Source: Pelagibius sp037652055 (GTDB taxonomy: Bacteria; Pseudomonadota; Alphaproteobacteria; Kiloniellales; Kiloniellaceae). From it: 64,000 nt of DNA. Both the position numbers and the translations under genes were made by a program. Below the pieces are notes generated by a model, which was not told the origin of the DNA, did no database searches, and saw nothing but the letters and a program-made list of their open reading frames with translations. The stretch spans positions 1 through 64,000 of the forward strand of contig NZ_JBBKAH010000014.1 of the NCBI RefSeq assembly GCF_037652055.1. The letters are read 5' to 3'. This document shows positions 17,796 to 25,340 of this stretch, piece after piece (within the stretch, counting starts at the first letter, position 1; every line of letters starts with the position of its first letter).

Positions 17796-18902
17796 ATGGA
17801 CATCGCCAGCATCGAGACCTTTGCCAACCAGTTCGTCTGCTTCGTGCGCGTGCGCGCCGACGATGGCAGCGAGGGCTGGGGGCAGGTCGCGCCCTACAAT
17901 GCCGACATCACCGCGCAGGTGCTGCACCGCCAGGTCGCCCCCTATGCGCTGGGCAAGAGCGCACTCGATATCGACGGTCTGGTCGACACCATTCCCGAGC
18001 GCGAGCACAAGTTTCCCGGCTCCTACCTGCGCCGCGCCATCGGCGGGCTCGACACGGCGCTGTGGGACCTGCGCGGCAAGCGCGAAGGCAAGCCGGTCTG
18101 CGCGCTGATCGGAGGCACGCCGGGGCGGCTGCGCGCCTATGCCTCCTCGATGAAGCGTGACATCACGCCGGCGGACGAGGCCGAGCGCCTGGGGCGGCTG
18201 CGCGACCGCTTCGGCTTCGACGCCTTCAAGTTCCGCATCGGTGCCGAGTGCGGCCACGACATCGACGAGTGGCCCGGCCGCACGGAGGAGATCGTGCCTA
18301 CCATGCGGCGGGCGATGGACGACGGCGTGGCGTTGCTGGTCGACGCCAATTCGGGCTTCTCGCCAAATCATGCCATCGAGATCGGCCACATGCTGCAGGA
18401 CAACGGAATCTCGCACTACGAGGAGCCCTGTCCCTATTGGGAGTACGAGCAGACCAAGCAGGTGGCCGACGCCCTGGACATCGATGTGACCGGCGGCGAG
18501 CAGGACTGTTCGCCGGTCGATTGGCGGCGGATGATCGCCGACCGCGTGGTGGACATCATCCAGCCGGACATCTGCTATCTGGGCGGGCTCACGATGACGC
18601 TGCGCGTCGCCGGACTGGCGGCAAAGGCCGGCATTCCCTGCACGCCGCACAGCGCCAATCTCTCCATGGTCACGATCTTCACCATGCACCTGCTGCGCGC
18701 CATTCCGAACGCGGGGAAGTACCTCGAGTTCTCCATCGAGGGCGAGGACTATTACCCCTGGCAGGACGGCCTCTTCGTCGAGGATCCCTACGTCATCGAC
18801 GGCGGCCATGTGACGGTCACCGACAAGCCGGGCTGGGGCGTCGAGGTGAGCCCCGAATGGCTGGCGCGCTCCTGCTACCAGGTCAGCCGGCAGGACGGCT
18901 GA
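17796..18902 (+). CDS. Mandelate racemase / muconate lactonizing enzyme family protein
   Basis: 368-residue enolase-superfamily enzyme. The capping domain starts MDIASIETFANQFVCFVRVR and the barrel carries metal ligands D183 (VDANSG), E210 (YEEP) and E235 (GGEQD), with a probable D258-H285 acid/base dyad (QPDIC, PHSAN) of the MR subgroup. The KxK position reads KFR (K145, R147). It probably abstracts an alpha proton from a carboxylate in a dehydration or epimerisation; the substrate is unknown. The start at 17796 is preferred because the family N-terminus begins there and an earlier ATG (17709) lies inside the operator. An aldehyde dehydrogenase follows 4 bases later. Confidence 0.82.
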   Translation: MDIASIETFANQFVCFVRVRADDGSEGWGQVAPYNADITAQVLHRQVAPYALGKSALDIDGLVDTIPEREHKFPGSYLRRAIGGLDTALWDLRGKREGKPVCALIGGTPGRLRAYASSMKRDITPADEAERLGRLRDRFGFDAFKFRIGAECGHDIDEWPGRTEEIVPTMRRAMDDGVALLVDANSGFSPNHAIEIGHMLQDNGISHYEEPCPYWEYEQTKQVADALDIDVTGGEQDCSPVDWRRMIADRVVDIIQPDICYLGGLTMTLRVAGLAAKAGIPCTPHSANLSMVTIFTMHLLRAIPNAGKYLEFSIEGEDYYPWQDGLFVEDPYVIDGGHVTVTDKPGWGVEVSPEWLARSCYQVSRQDG

Positions 18903-18906
18903 GGCG

Positions 18907-20397
18907 ATGCAGAGCAAGCAGGAACTCGTCGCGCTCGCGCTCTCTGCCGGTACGCTGCCCGGCCTGCCGCAGGGCCATTTCATCGATGGCGCCTCCTCGA
19001 CTGCGGCATCCGGACGCTCGATGGAGAGCTTCGATCCCGGTCGTGCGGCGCCCTTCGCCGTCTTCGCGCGGGGCGATGCGGGCGATGTGGAAGCCGCCGT
19101 CGGCAGCGCGCGGCGGGCTTTCGAGCAGACCTGGCGCGACACCCCCGCCGCGGCGCGCGGGCGGATCCTGCAGCGCGCGGCCGAACTGATCCGCGAGGAG
19201 ACGGCGCGGCTTGCGGTGGTCGAGAGCCTCGACAGCGGCAAGCCGCTGGCCGAGGCGGAGGGCGACGTGCGCGGTGCCGCGCGGGCCTTCGAATACTACG
19301 CCGGCGCCTGCGACAAGCTGCAGGGCGATACTTTTCCCTTAGGCCCCGACTACCTGGGCTACAGCCTGCACGAGCCGGTCGGGGTGGCGGCGCAGATCAT
19401 TCCTTGGAATTTTCCGATCTCCACCGCGGCGCGCGGCATCGCCCCGGCGCTGGCGGCCGGCTGCGCGGTGGTCGCCAAGCCGGCGGAGCAGACTCCCTTC
19501 ACGGCGCTGCTGCTGGCCGAACTTCTGAAACGCGCCGGCCTGCCCGACGGCGTGCTGAACGTGGTGACCGGGACCGGGGCCGAGGCGGGTGCGCCGCTGG
19601 TCGCCCATCCGGGCATCGACCACGTCACCTTCACCGGCTCGGTCGCAACCGGGATCGGCGTCATGAAGGCGGCGGCCGACAACGTGACGCGGGTGGTGCT
19701 GGAACTGGGCGGCAAGTCGCCGGTGATTGTGCTGGCTGACTGTGACCGCAAGGCGGCGCTTGACGGCGTCATGGGGGCGATCTTCGAGAACGCGGGACAG
19801 ATCTGCTCGGCCGGATCGCGGCTGATCGTCGAGCGCTCCCTGCACGATGGGTTCGTCGAGGACCTCTGCCGCCGGGCCGAGGCGCTGCGTCTCGGCCATG
19901 CCCTGCGCGAGCCGCAGATGGGCCCTGTGAATTCCGATACGCAGCTTGGCCGCATCGCCGGCTTTATCGACCGCGCGCGGGCGCGCGGCGTGGACGTCGC
20001 CACCGGCGGCGCGGAAACGGCCGACCCCGAGAGCGGCCAGGGCTGGTTCTATCGGCCGACCATCGTCGACGACTGCGCGCCCGACGACGAGTTGGTGCGC
20101 GAGGAAATCTTCGGGCCGGTGCTGACAGTGCAGATCGCCGAAGATGCCCAGCATGCGCTGGCCCTGGCCAATGACAGCCAGTACGCCCTGGTCGCCGGCG
20201 TATATACCGCCGACTTTGCCAAGGCGCACCGCCTTGCCGCGCGCCTCGACGCCGGTCAGGTCTATATCAACGAGTACTTCGCCGGCGGCATCGAAGTGCC
20301 CTTCGGCGGCAACAAGAAGTCGGGCTTCGGCCGCGAGAAAGGGCTGGAAGGCCTGCTCAGCTATTGCCGGACCAAGAGCATCGCTGCGCGCATCTGA
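18907..20397 (+). CDS. NAD(P)-dependent aldehyde dehydrogenase
   Basis: 496 residues, the usual ALDH length. IIPWNFPI, the nucleotide-binding FTGSVATGIGVM, the general-base Glu in LELGGKSP and the nucleophile Cys in NAGQICSAGSR are all present. It oxidises an aldehyde to the carboxylate, here plausibly the product of the amine oxidase or the GMC dehydrogenase in the same island. It is in one transcription unit with the enolase-superfamily gene, so it should answer to the MocR operator. Confidence 0.92.
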   Translation: MQSKQELVALALSAGTLPGLPQGHFIDGASSTAASGRSMESFDPGRAAPFAVFARGDAGDVEAAVGSARRAFEQTWRDTPAAARGRILQRAAELIREETARLAVVESLDSGKPLAEAEGDVRGAARAFEYYAGACDKLQGDTFPLGPDYLGYSLHEPVGVAAQIIPWNFPISTAARGIAPALAAGCAVVAKPAEQTPFTALLLAELLKRAGLPDGVLNVVTGTGAEAGAPLVAHPGIDHVTFTGSVATGIGVMKAAADNVTRVVLELGGKSPVIVLADCDRKAALDGVMGAIFENAGQICSAGSRLIVERSLHDGFVEDLCRRAEALRLGHALREPQMGPVNSDTQLGRIAGFIDRARARGVDVATGGAETADPESGQGWFYRPTIVDDCAPDDELVREEIFGPVLTVQIAEDAQHALALANDSQYALVAGVYTADFAKAHRLAARLDAGQVYINEYFAGGIEVPFGGNKKSGFGREKGLEGLLSYCRTKSIAARI

Positions 20398-20423
20398 GCG
20401 CACCGCGGCGGGGGCGGCCGGCG

Positions 20424-21287
20424 TCAGCCGCCGCGCCGGATCTTGTCAGCTTGCTCTTCTCTGCGGTTGAGGGAATAGCCGCTCGCCGGCCCCTTCACTG
20501 GCTGGATCAGCATGCGGTCGAGGCGCAGGTCGCCCACTGTGCGGAACTGTTCGATGCCGATGGTCATGGCCTCGTGGCCTTCCCGCGGCTGCGGCGTGTA
20601 GGTGCCGAGCAGGCGGTCCCACCAGGGGAAGTTGAAGCCGAAGTTGCTGTTGGTCTCGTTGGGATGAATCGAGTGGTGCACGCGGTGCATGTCGGGCGTC
20701 ACCACGAGGAGGCGCAGCACGCGGTCGAGCCCTAGCGGCAGTTTCAGGTTCGAATGGTTGAACATGGCCGTCGCGTTCAGCAGCACTTCGAACACCAGCA
20801 CCGCCACCGCCGGGGGGCCGAGCGCGGCGACCACCCCGATCTTCAGGCCCATGGAGAGCAGGATCTCGACCGGATGAAAGCGCAGGCCGGTGGTGACGTC
20901 GAAGTCGAGATCGGCATGGTGCATGCGATGTAGCCGCCAGAATGCCGGGACCGCATGAAACATCACGTGCTGCAGGTAGATGGCGAGGTCCAACGCCAGC
21001 AGGGAGACGACAAAGGCGAGCCAGCCGGGCACCGCCAAGGTGTTGAAGAGGCCCCAGCCGCGCTCCTCGGCGACGAGCGCGAAGCCGACGGCGGCCAGCG
21101 GGAAGAGGAGACGCAGCAGCAGGGTGTCGATCACCACGATGCCGAGATTGCCGACCCAGCGCGTGAGGCGCGGAATCGCCCGCCGGCGGCGCGGCACGAC
21201 CGCCTCAGCCAGCATGAGGGCGGCCAGCACGCCGAAGAAGAAGGCGAGGCGGAGGACCGGCTCGTTTGCCAGCAGGAGGTCGGTCAC
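20424..21287 (-). CDS. Fatty acid hydroxylase / sterol desaturase superfamily membrane protein
   Basis: 287 residues with several membrane segments and the di-iron histidine clusters HVMFH, HRMHH and HRVHH plus HPVE and HPNE. These enzymes hydroxylate or desaturate membrane lipids using O2. The GTG at 21287 is preferred because GGAAGGG lies 8 bases upstream; a longer reading to 21323 lacks support. It is divergent from an ArsR-rhodanese regulator across a palindromic site and may be its target, linking lipid modification to redox or sulfur signals. Confidence 0.82.
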   Translation of the reverse strand: MTDLLLANEPVLRLAFFFGVLAALMLAEAVVPRRRRAIPRLTRWVGNLGIVVIDTLLLRLLFPLAAVGFALVAEERGWGLFNTLAVPGWLAFVVSLLALDLAIYLQHVMFHAVPAFWRLHRMHHADLDFDVTTGLRFHPVEILLSMGLKIGVVAALGPPAVAVLVFEVLLNATAMFNHSNLKLPLGLDRVLRLLVVTPDMHRVHHSIHPNETNSNFGFNFPWWDRLLGTYTPQPREGHEAMTIGIEQFRTVGDLRLDRMLIQPVKGPASGYSLNRREEQADKIRRGG

Positions 21288-21326
21288 GGACGCTGCCCTT
21301 CCTTGCCAGCGGGCCGCCGGCAATCT

Positions 21327-21353
21327 ATATTCAAGAACTTTATTGAATGATAT
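21327..21353. promoter_or_regulatory. AT-rich inverted repeat, probable ArsR-family operator
   Basis: ATATTCAA at 21327-21334 and TTGAATgATAT at 21343-21353 form an inverted repeat (core ATTCAA-N8-TTGAAT). It lies 20-45 bases before the ArsR start and within 70 bases of the divergent membrane gene. AT-rich palindromes of this size are the usual operator of ArsR/SmtB and BigR/SqrR-like repressors. Confidence 0.65.
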
Positions 21354-21371
21354 AGTTTAAGGATGGCAGGG

Positions 21372-22046
21372 ATGTCAATTGGCCCCAAGCAGGCGCTCCT
21401 GGCGGAATTCGCCGCCGTGGCGCGCGCGCTGGGATCACCGAAGCGGTTGGAGATGCTGGAGCATCTCGCCCAGGGTGAACGGGGCGTGGAGGCGCTGGCC
21501 AAGCGCATCAGTCTCTCTATCGCCAACGTTTCCCAGCACCTGCAGCAGCTGAAGCGCGCAGGCTTGGTCGCCTCGCGCCGGGACGGCAAGTTCGTCCTCT
21601 ACCGCCTCACAGACGAGCGCGTGGTCATGCTGATGCGGGCGCTGTTCGACGTCGGCGAGCGCAACCTCGCGGAGGTCGACCGCATCCTGCGCAGCCATTT
21701 CGCTGAGCGCGACAGCCTGGAGCCTGTGACGCGCGAAGAATTGCTGGAGCGTACGCGCGGTGGCCTGGTGACGGTCCTCGACGTGCGGCCCGCTGACGAG
21801 TTCGCGGCCGCGCATCTGCCGGGGGCTGTCAACATCCCGCTGGTGGAACTGGAGGCCCGGTTGTCGGAACTGGACCCGCGACAGGAGATCGTCGCCTACT
21901 GCCGGGGTCCCTATTGCGTGCTGTCTTTCGAAGCTGTGGCGGCGCTGCGCGCGCGCGGTTTCAAAGTACGCCGGCTGCAGGATGGCCTGCCGGAATGGCG
22001 GGCGGCTGGCCTGCCGATGGAACAGGGCGCAGCCTCAGGCGCCTGA
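21372..22046 (+). CDS. ArsR-family regulator fused to a rhodanese domain
   Basis: 224 residues. Residues 1-95 form a winged helix (EALAKRISLSIANVSQHLQQ is the recognition region) and about 115-215 a rhodanese domain with DVRPADEF and the active-site loop YCRGPYCVLS, whose Cys can carry a persulfide. Such fusions sense sulfane sulfur or shuttle it. The ATG at 21372 is used because AAGGA is 8 bases upstream; the ATG at 21363 overlaps that site. Probably autoregulated through the palindrome at 21327-21353. No metal-binding CVC motif is seen. Confidence 0.88.
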   Translation: MSIGPKQALLAEFAAVARALGSPKRLEMLEHLAQGERGVEALAKRISLSIANVSQHLQQLKRAGLVASRRDGKFVLYRLTDERVVMLMRALFDVGERNLAEVDRILRSHFAERDSLEPVTREELLERTRGGLVTVLDVRPADEFAAAHLPGAVNIPLVELEARLSELDPRQEIVAYCRGPYCVLSFEAVAALRARGFKVRRLQDGLPEWRAAGLPMEQGAASGA

Positions 22047-22066
22047 CGCCCGGGGCACCCCCGCTG

Positions 22067-22546
22067 TTACTCCTTGAGGCGCGGGCGAAGCGAATAGCTG
22101 TCCGGCTGATGCAACTCGCTGCCACCGCGCCGGCCGGGGGTGGTGACGACATGTTCCGATGCCGATGCCTCAGGCTCTTCACCGACGCGTTTAAGATCCT
22201 CCGCCGTCACCAGACCGCATAAGCGCCGGTGATCGTCCAGCACGAGCAATCGCGTGAAGCCGCGTTCCCGCATGATCGTGCGGGCGGTTTCGATGTTTTC
22301 GGTCGGCCGGCAGAAGGCAATCTCGGCCGACATGTGATCACGCACCGCCTTTCGCGAGAGGTCGTTGTCTTTCTGCGAGGCAGTCGCCTCGATGTCGTCC
22401 GGCGTCAGCAGCCCGACGATCTCGTCGCCGTCCACTACGGCAAGGGCGCTGAGACGATACTGCCGCATTCGGATGCCGGCATCGAGCAGGTTTTGGTCTA
22501 GGTGAACAACCTCGGAAGTCGGCTGCATAAATTCTTTGACTTGCAT
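22067..22546 (-). CDS. CBS-domain protein (tandem CBS pair)
   Basis: 159 residues made of two CBS motifs: residues 1-60 (MQVKEFMQPTSEVVHLDQ, LSALAVVDGDEIVGLLTPDD) and 65-130 (VRDHMSAEIAFCRPTENIE, GFTRLLVLDDHRRLCGLVTA). CBS pairs bind adenine nucleotides and act as small energy-status sensors. The start at 22546 is chosen because the EcfG-like promoter at 22597-22622 lies just upstream and a GGAG site precedes it; an in-frame ATG at 22633 would lie upstream of that promoter. Confidence 0.82.
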   Translation of the reverse strand: MQVKEFMQPTSEVVHLDQNLLDAGIRMRQYRLSALAVVDGDEIVGLLTPDDIEATASQKDNDLSRKAVRDHMSAEIAFCRPTENIETARTIMRERGFTRLLVLDDHRRLCGLVTAEDLKRVGEEPEASASEHVVTTPGRRGGSELHQPDSYSLRPRLKE

Positions 22547-22594
22547 TGCCTCTGCTCCCCTATCGGTGAGGCGGAACAATTCTTGCGCAGAAAG

Positions 22595-22622
22595 GGAACA
22601 CTCCCCATGGATATTCGGTTCC
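22595..22622. promoter_or_regulatory. EcfG-like general stress promoter, palindromic
   Basis: Leftward, GGAAC (22622-22618), a 17-base spacer and TGTT (22600-22597) match the EcfG pattern GGAAC-N16/17-cGTT, 50 bases before the CBS gene. Rightward, the same DNA gives GGAAC (22595-22599)-N17-GGTT (22617-22620), pointing to the HhH gene 177 bases away. The leftward element is the better placed. Confidence 0.6.
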
Positions 22623-22796
22623 TCATAAGGCACTCCCAGTATGAGGGCACTTCCATGATGTCTTCAGGATATCTCTGTCGATCTCACCCGCATGACCGCG
22701 CCGTCGCGGCTGGACTTCGTCATCGCGGAACCGAGTCCGGCCCTGCGGGCCGGCAAGCCGGCGCGACCTATGCTGCATGCCGGGGAGGGGGAAGCC

Positions 22797-23453
22797 ATGC
22801 CTGAAGCCAGCAAGCGCAGTCTCGCCCGTGTCCTGCTGCAGCGCTATCCGAAGAGTCCCGCCGATCGGCTGAAGATCGAGGTCAGTCAGGACAAGCCGGC
22901 GGTTCTCTTCCGATGGCTCGTCGCTTCTCTCCTGTTCAGTGCCCGTATTGGGGCGGATCAGGCGGAGTCCGCCGCAGGCGCGCTGTTCGCGCAGGGGTGG
23001 CGCACGCCGCAGAAGATGGCGAAAGTGACCTGGGCGCGGCGGGTGAAGGTGCTGAACCGCGCCGGTTATGCGCGCTATGACGAAAGCACTTCCCGGTATA
23101 TCGCCGATAGCACCGAGATGCTGCTGGAGCGCTACGGCGGTGATCTGCGCCGTCTGCGTCAGGAGGCCGGGCACGATCCGGCACGCGAACGCATGCTCGT
23201 GAAGCAGTTCAAAGGCATCGGCGACGTCGGCGCTGATATCTTCTTCCGCGAGGTCCAGTGCGCCTGGCCGGAACTCTATCCTTTTGCGGACAAAAGGGCG
23301 CTGCAGGCGGCGGCCAAGGTGGGTCTGGGCAAGGACGCGGCGGACCTCGCCCGCGCTGTCGAGAGAAAAAGCGATTTGCCGCGGCTGCTCGCCGCCCTGG
23401 TGGCTGCCGATCTTGCCAAGAAGCTCGACGACGTCCGCCGCGAGGCTGGCTGA
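22797..23453 (+). CDS. HhH-GPD-like (endonuclease III-like) small protein
   Basis: 218 residues. The pattern FKGIGDVGADIFFREVQ near residues 138-155 looks like the helix-hairpin-helix plus GPD Asp region of base-excision DNA glycosylases, and RWLVASLLFSARI resembles the start of their helical core. No C-terminal iron-sulfur Cys cluster is seen, so it is not a standard Nth. I infer a DNA-binding or glycosylase-like role. The start at 22797 follows a strong GGAGGGGGAA site. It sits among stress genes, which fits DNA protection or repair. Confidence 0.6.
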   Translation: MPEASKRSLARVLLQRYPKSPADRLKIEVSQDKPAVLFRWLVASLLFSARIGADQAESAAGALFAQGWRTPQKMAKVTWARRVKVLNRAGYARYDESTSRYIADSTEMLLERYGGDLRRLRQEAGHDPARERMLVKQFKGIGDVGADIFFREVQCAWPELYPFADKRALQAAAKVGLGKDAADLARAVERKSDLPRLLAALVAADLAKKLDDVRREAG

Positions 23454-23470
23454 CCCCCGCACTGGCGGCG

Positions 23471-23905
23471 CTAGATGCTGATGAGCGCTAGGCCGGTTTC
23501 CTTGTCCTTGCACCGCCGCAGGTGAGCCGGCGTCTCGTGCAGCACAACCTCCAAGGTCGGGCGCACTGTCCCTTTCAGCAGGTGGCCGCCCAGCGCGCTG
23601 CCGTCGCGCCGCGATACCACCACATGGGGATGCAGCGCGGGCGCATCGTCGGCGCCGACAGCGATGTCGCCCAGCAGCGCCACAACCTCGACCTGCTCGT
23701 CAACGGGAATTTCCTCATAGTCCTTGGATTCCCAATCAAAAAAGCCCAGCGTCACGCGCTGAAAGGCCCCGATCCCGGTGAATTGCGCAGCGGTCAGTTT
23801 TTGCTCCTGCGCGAAGGTCGTCAGATCGCGTACCACTTCGTCGCCGCTGTCGAATATGACGGCGAAGCTACGCAGATCGCCGTCATTAAGCTGCTTCCAC
23901 TTCAT
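23471..23905 (-). CDS. PPC (DUF296) domain protein
   Basis: 144 residues forming a single PPC/DUF296 domain, as in plant AHL proteins and their bacterial homologues. The domain start DGDEVVRDLTTFAQEQ, the core FTGIGAFQRVTLGFFD and the conserved HPHVVVSRRDGSALGGHLL are present. Bacterial members form trimers of uncertain function; there is no AT-hook here, so direct DNA binding is not assured. It stands alone, convergent with the HhH gene and separated from the SYLF gene by a terminator. Confidence 0.85.
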   Translation of the reverse strand: MKWKQLNDGDLRSFAVIFDSGDEVVRDLTTFAQEQKLTAAQFTGIGAFQRVTLGFFDWESKDYEEIPVDEQVEVVALLGDIAVGADDAPALHPHVVVSRRDGSALGGHLLKGTVRPTLEVVLHETPAHLRRCKDKETGLALISI

Positions 23906-23945
23906 CTGTGACCTCCACGGTGAGTTGCCGTTGCCGGAGCCGAGA

Positions 23946-23973
23946 AACCCGCGGCGCGTGCACGCCGCGGGTT
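23946..23973 (-). terminator. Terminator hairpin after the SYLF gene
   Basis: AACCCGCGGCG and CGCCGCGGGTT form a perfect 11-bp stem around a 6-base loop. Read leftward it comes 27 bases after the SYLF stop and is followed by TCTC, a weak T-rich tail. Confidence 0.7.
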
Positions 23974-23999
23974 CCGGCTGGTTGGGCAGAGTCTATCTG

Positions 24000-24671
24000 C
24001 TATTGCCGCAGGGCTTCCTGCAGCCTGTCGTTGTCGGCGCTTTCCACGCCGCCGCGCAGAATCACCTCGGGGGTCGCGTCCCCGCTGTAGTAGGCGCGGT
24101 TTGCTTCCTCATCGACGGAGATGTCGGAGGCGCTGATCGAAGCGCCGACGAAGGCGCCTTCCTTGTCGGACCATACGACAACGTCGTTATCCGCGAGGTC
24201 GGCCTGCGCCGAAGCGTGGTAGTCGACCAGCGTAACGCCGGCTTCAGCGTCGAATGAGAAGTCGTCGCTGGACCGGAAGCGCTCGATGGCAGCGTCGGAC
24301 ATCAGGATCATGGCGACGGCACCTTGCTCGCCGCCCCCCTGCGCGCCGATGCTGACCGAACCCAGCGAATAGAATGCGGGCTCGCTCCACTCGGAGTTCT
24401 GATGAGACAGCAGAACACCATCGCCGCCCTGGGCGCCGACGATGAAGGCGCCCTTCAGAAGGTCAGGCACGACGAACACGCCTTTGGACTGCTCCAGCAG
24501 GCCCGAGAGGCGTTGGTCGGCTTTCATCTGCTCGACCACCGCAGTGGCATTGCGGACGGTCTCGGCGGCATCACCGCGCGCTTCCACCTGGTCGCCGGCG
24601 GCCATCGCGGACCCGGCGCTCAGGGCCGCGGCAATCGCGGCGGAAGAGACGAGTATCCGGGAACGGGTCAT
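24000..24671 (-). CDS. SYLF (Ysc84) domain protein, exported
   Basis: 223 residues. A Sec signal peptide (RILVSSAAIAAALSAGSAMA) is followed by a SYLF domain, seen in KGVFVVPDLLKGAFIVGAQGG, PAFYSLGSVSIGAQGG and the C-terminal YYSGDATPEVIL. SYLF proteins bind phosphoinositides in eukaryotes; bacterial ones are periplasmic or outer-membrane-associated with unclear roles. A GGAG site 7 bases before the ATG at 24671 fixes the start. Its promoter region has GGAAC but no matching -10 for EcfG. Confidence 0.85.
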   Translation of the reverse strand: MTRSRILVSSAAIAAALSAGSAMAAGDQVEARGDAAETVRNATAVVEQMKADQRLSGLLEQSKGVFVVPDLLKGAFIVGAQGGDGVLLSHQNSEWSEPAFYSLGSVSIGAQGGGEQGAVAMILMSDAAIERFRSSDDFSFDAEAGVTLVDYHASAQADLADNDVVVWSDKEGAFVGASISASDISVDEEANRAYYSGDATPEVILRGGVESADNDRLQEALRQ

Positions 24672-24811
24672 ATCATTACTCCCTTGGTTGCTTTGGTCTG
24701 ACGGCTTTCTGAAGGACCAATTCGACCCGGCGCCCATGAGTTCCAGAACCGTGCGTAGCTTTCGCTTCGAAAGGGTGAGTCGGCGCGGCCAGCCTTTTTC
24801 CCGCGAACTAG

Positions 24812-24837
24812 GGAACGATGCGGCGTTGAGGGGTGTT
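24812..24837 (+). promoter_or_regulatory. EcfG-like promoter of the paoABC-type operon
   Basis: GGAAC (24812-24816), 17 bases, TGTT (24834-24837), ending 35 bases before the iron-sulfur subunit start. The position suits transcription of the whole three-gene operon and argues against an alternative ATG at 24837. Confidence 0.6.
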
Positions 24838-24872
24838 TGCAATGCAGTAACCCGGCGTTCAGAGGACCTTCC

Positions 24873-25340
24873 ATGGACATTACCATAAACGGCAGTCGCT
24901 ACGATCTTGAGGTGGATGCGCGCACGACCTTGCTCGATGCCTTGCGCGAACACCTTGACCTCACCGGGACGAAGAAGGGCTGCGATCATGGTCAGTGCGG
25001 CGCCTGCACGGTGCAGCTCGGCGAGCGGCGCGTGCTTTCCTGTCTTACCCTGCTGGCGTCGGTTCGCGAGCCGGTCACAACGATCGAGGGCCTGAGCCCC
25101 GATGACGGCGTGCTGCATCCCGTGCAGCAGGCCTTCATCGACCAGGATGCCTTTCAGTGCGGTTACTGCACGCCGGGCCAGGTGATGGCTGCGGTCGGCT
25201 GCCTTGAGGAAGGACATGCCGACAGCGATGACGAAATCCGCGAATACATGAGCGGCAACCTGTGCCGCTGCGCCGCCTACCCGCGCATCGTGGCGGCCGT
25301 TCGGCAGGCGCGCGATGCGGCAATGAGGGACTCCGACTGA
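24873..25340 (+). CDS. paoA: Aldehyde oxidoreductase iron-sulfur subunit (PaoA/xanthine-oxidase family)
   Basis: 155 residues with both [2Fe-2S] clusters of the xanthine oxidase family: the plant-type CDHGQCGACTVQ, with its fourth Cys in VLSCLTL, and the C-terminal pair CGYCTPGQ and CRCAAYP. It passes electrons from the molybdenum site to the flavin subunit. There is no Tat signal at the N-terminus, unlike E. coli PaoA, so this enzyme may be cytoplasmic. First gene of an overlapping three-gene operon behind an EcfG-like promoter. Confidence 0.9.
   Translation: MDITINGSRYDLEVDARTTLLDALREHLDLTGTKKGCDHGQCGACTVQLGERRVLSCLTLLASVREPVTTIEGLSPDDGVLHPVQQAFIDQDAFQCGYCTPGQVMAAVGCLEEGHADSDDEIREYMSGNLCRCAAYPRIVAAVRQARDAAMRDSD

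Noticed and set aside
24719..24744. GGAAC before the SYLF gene as an EcfG promoter
   Set aside because: The sequence at 17 bases distance is AATT (GAAT at 16), not NGTT.
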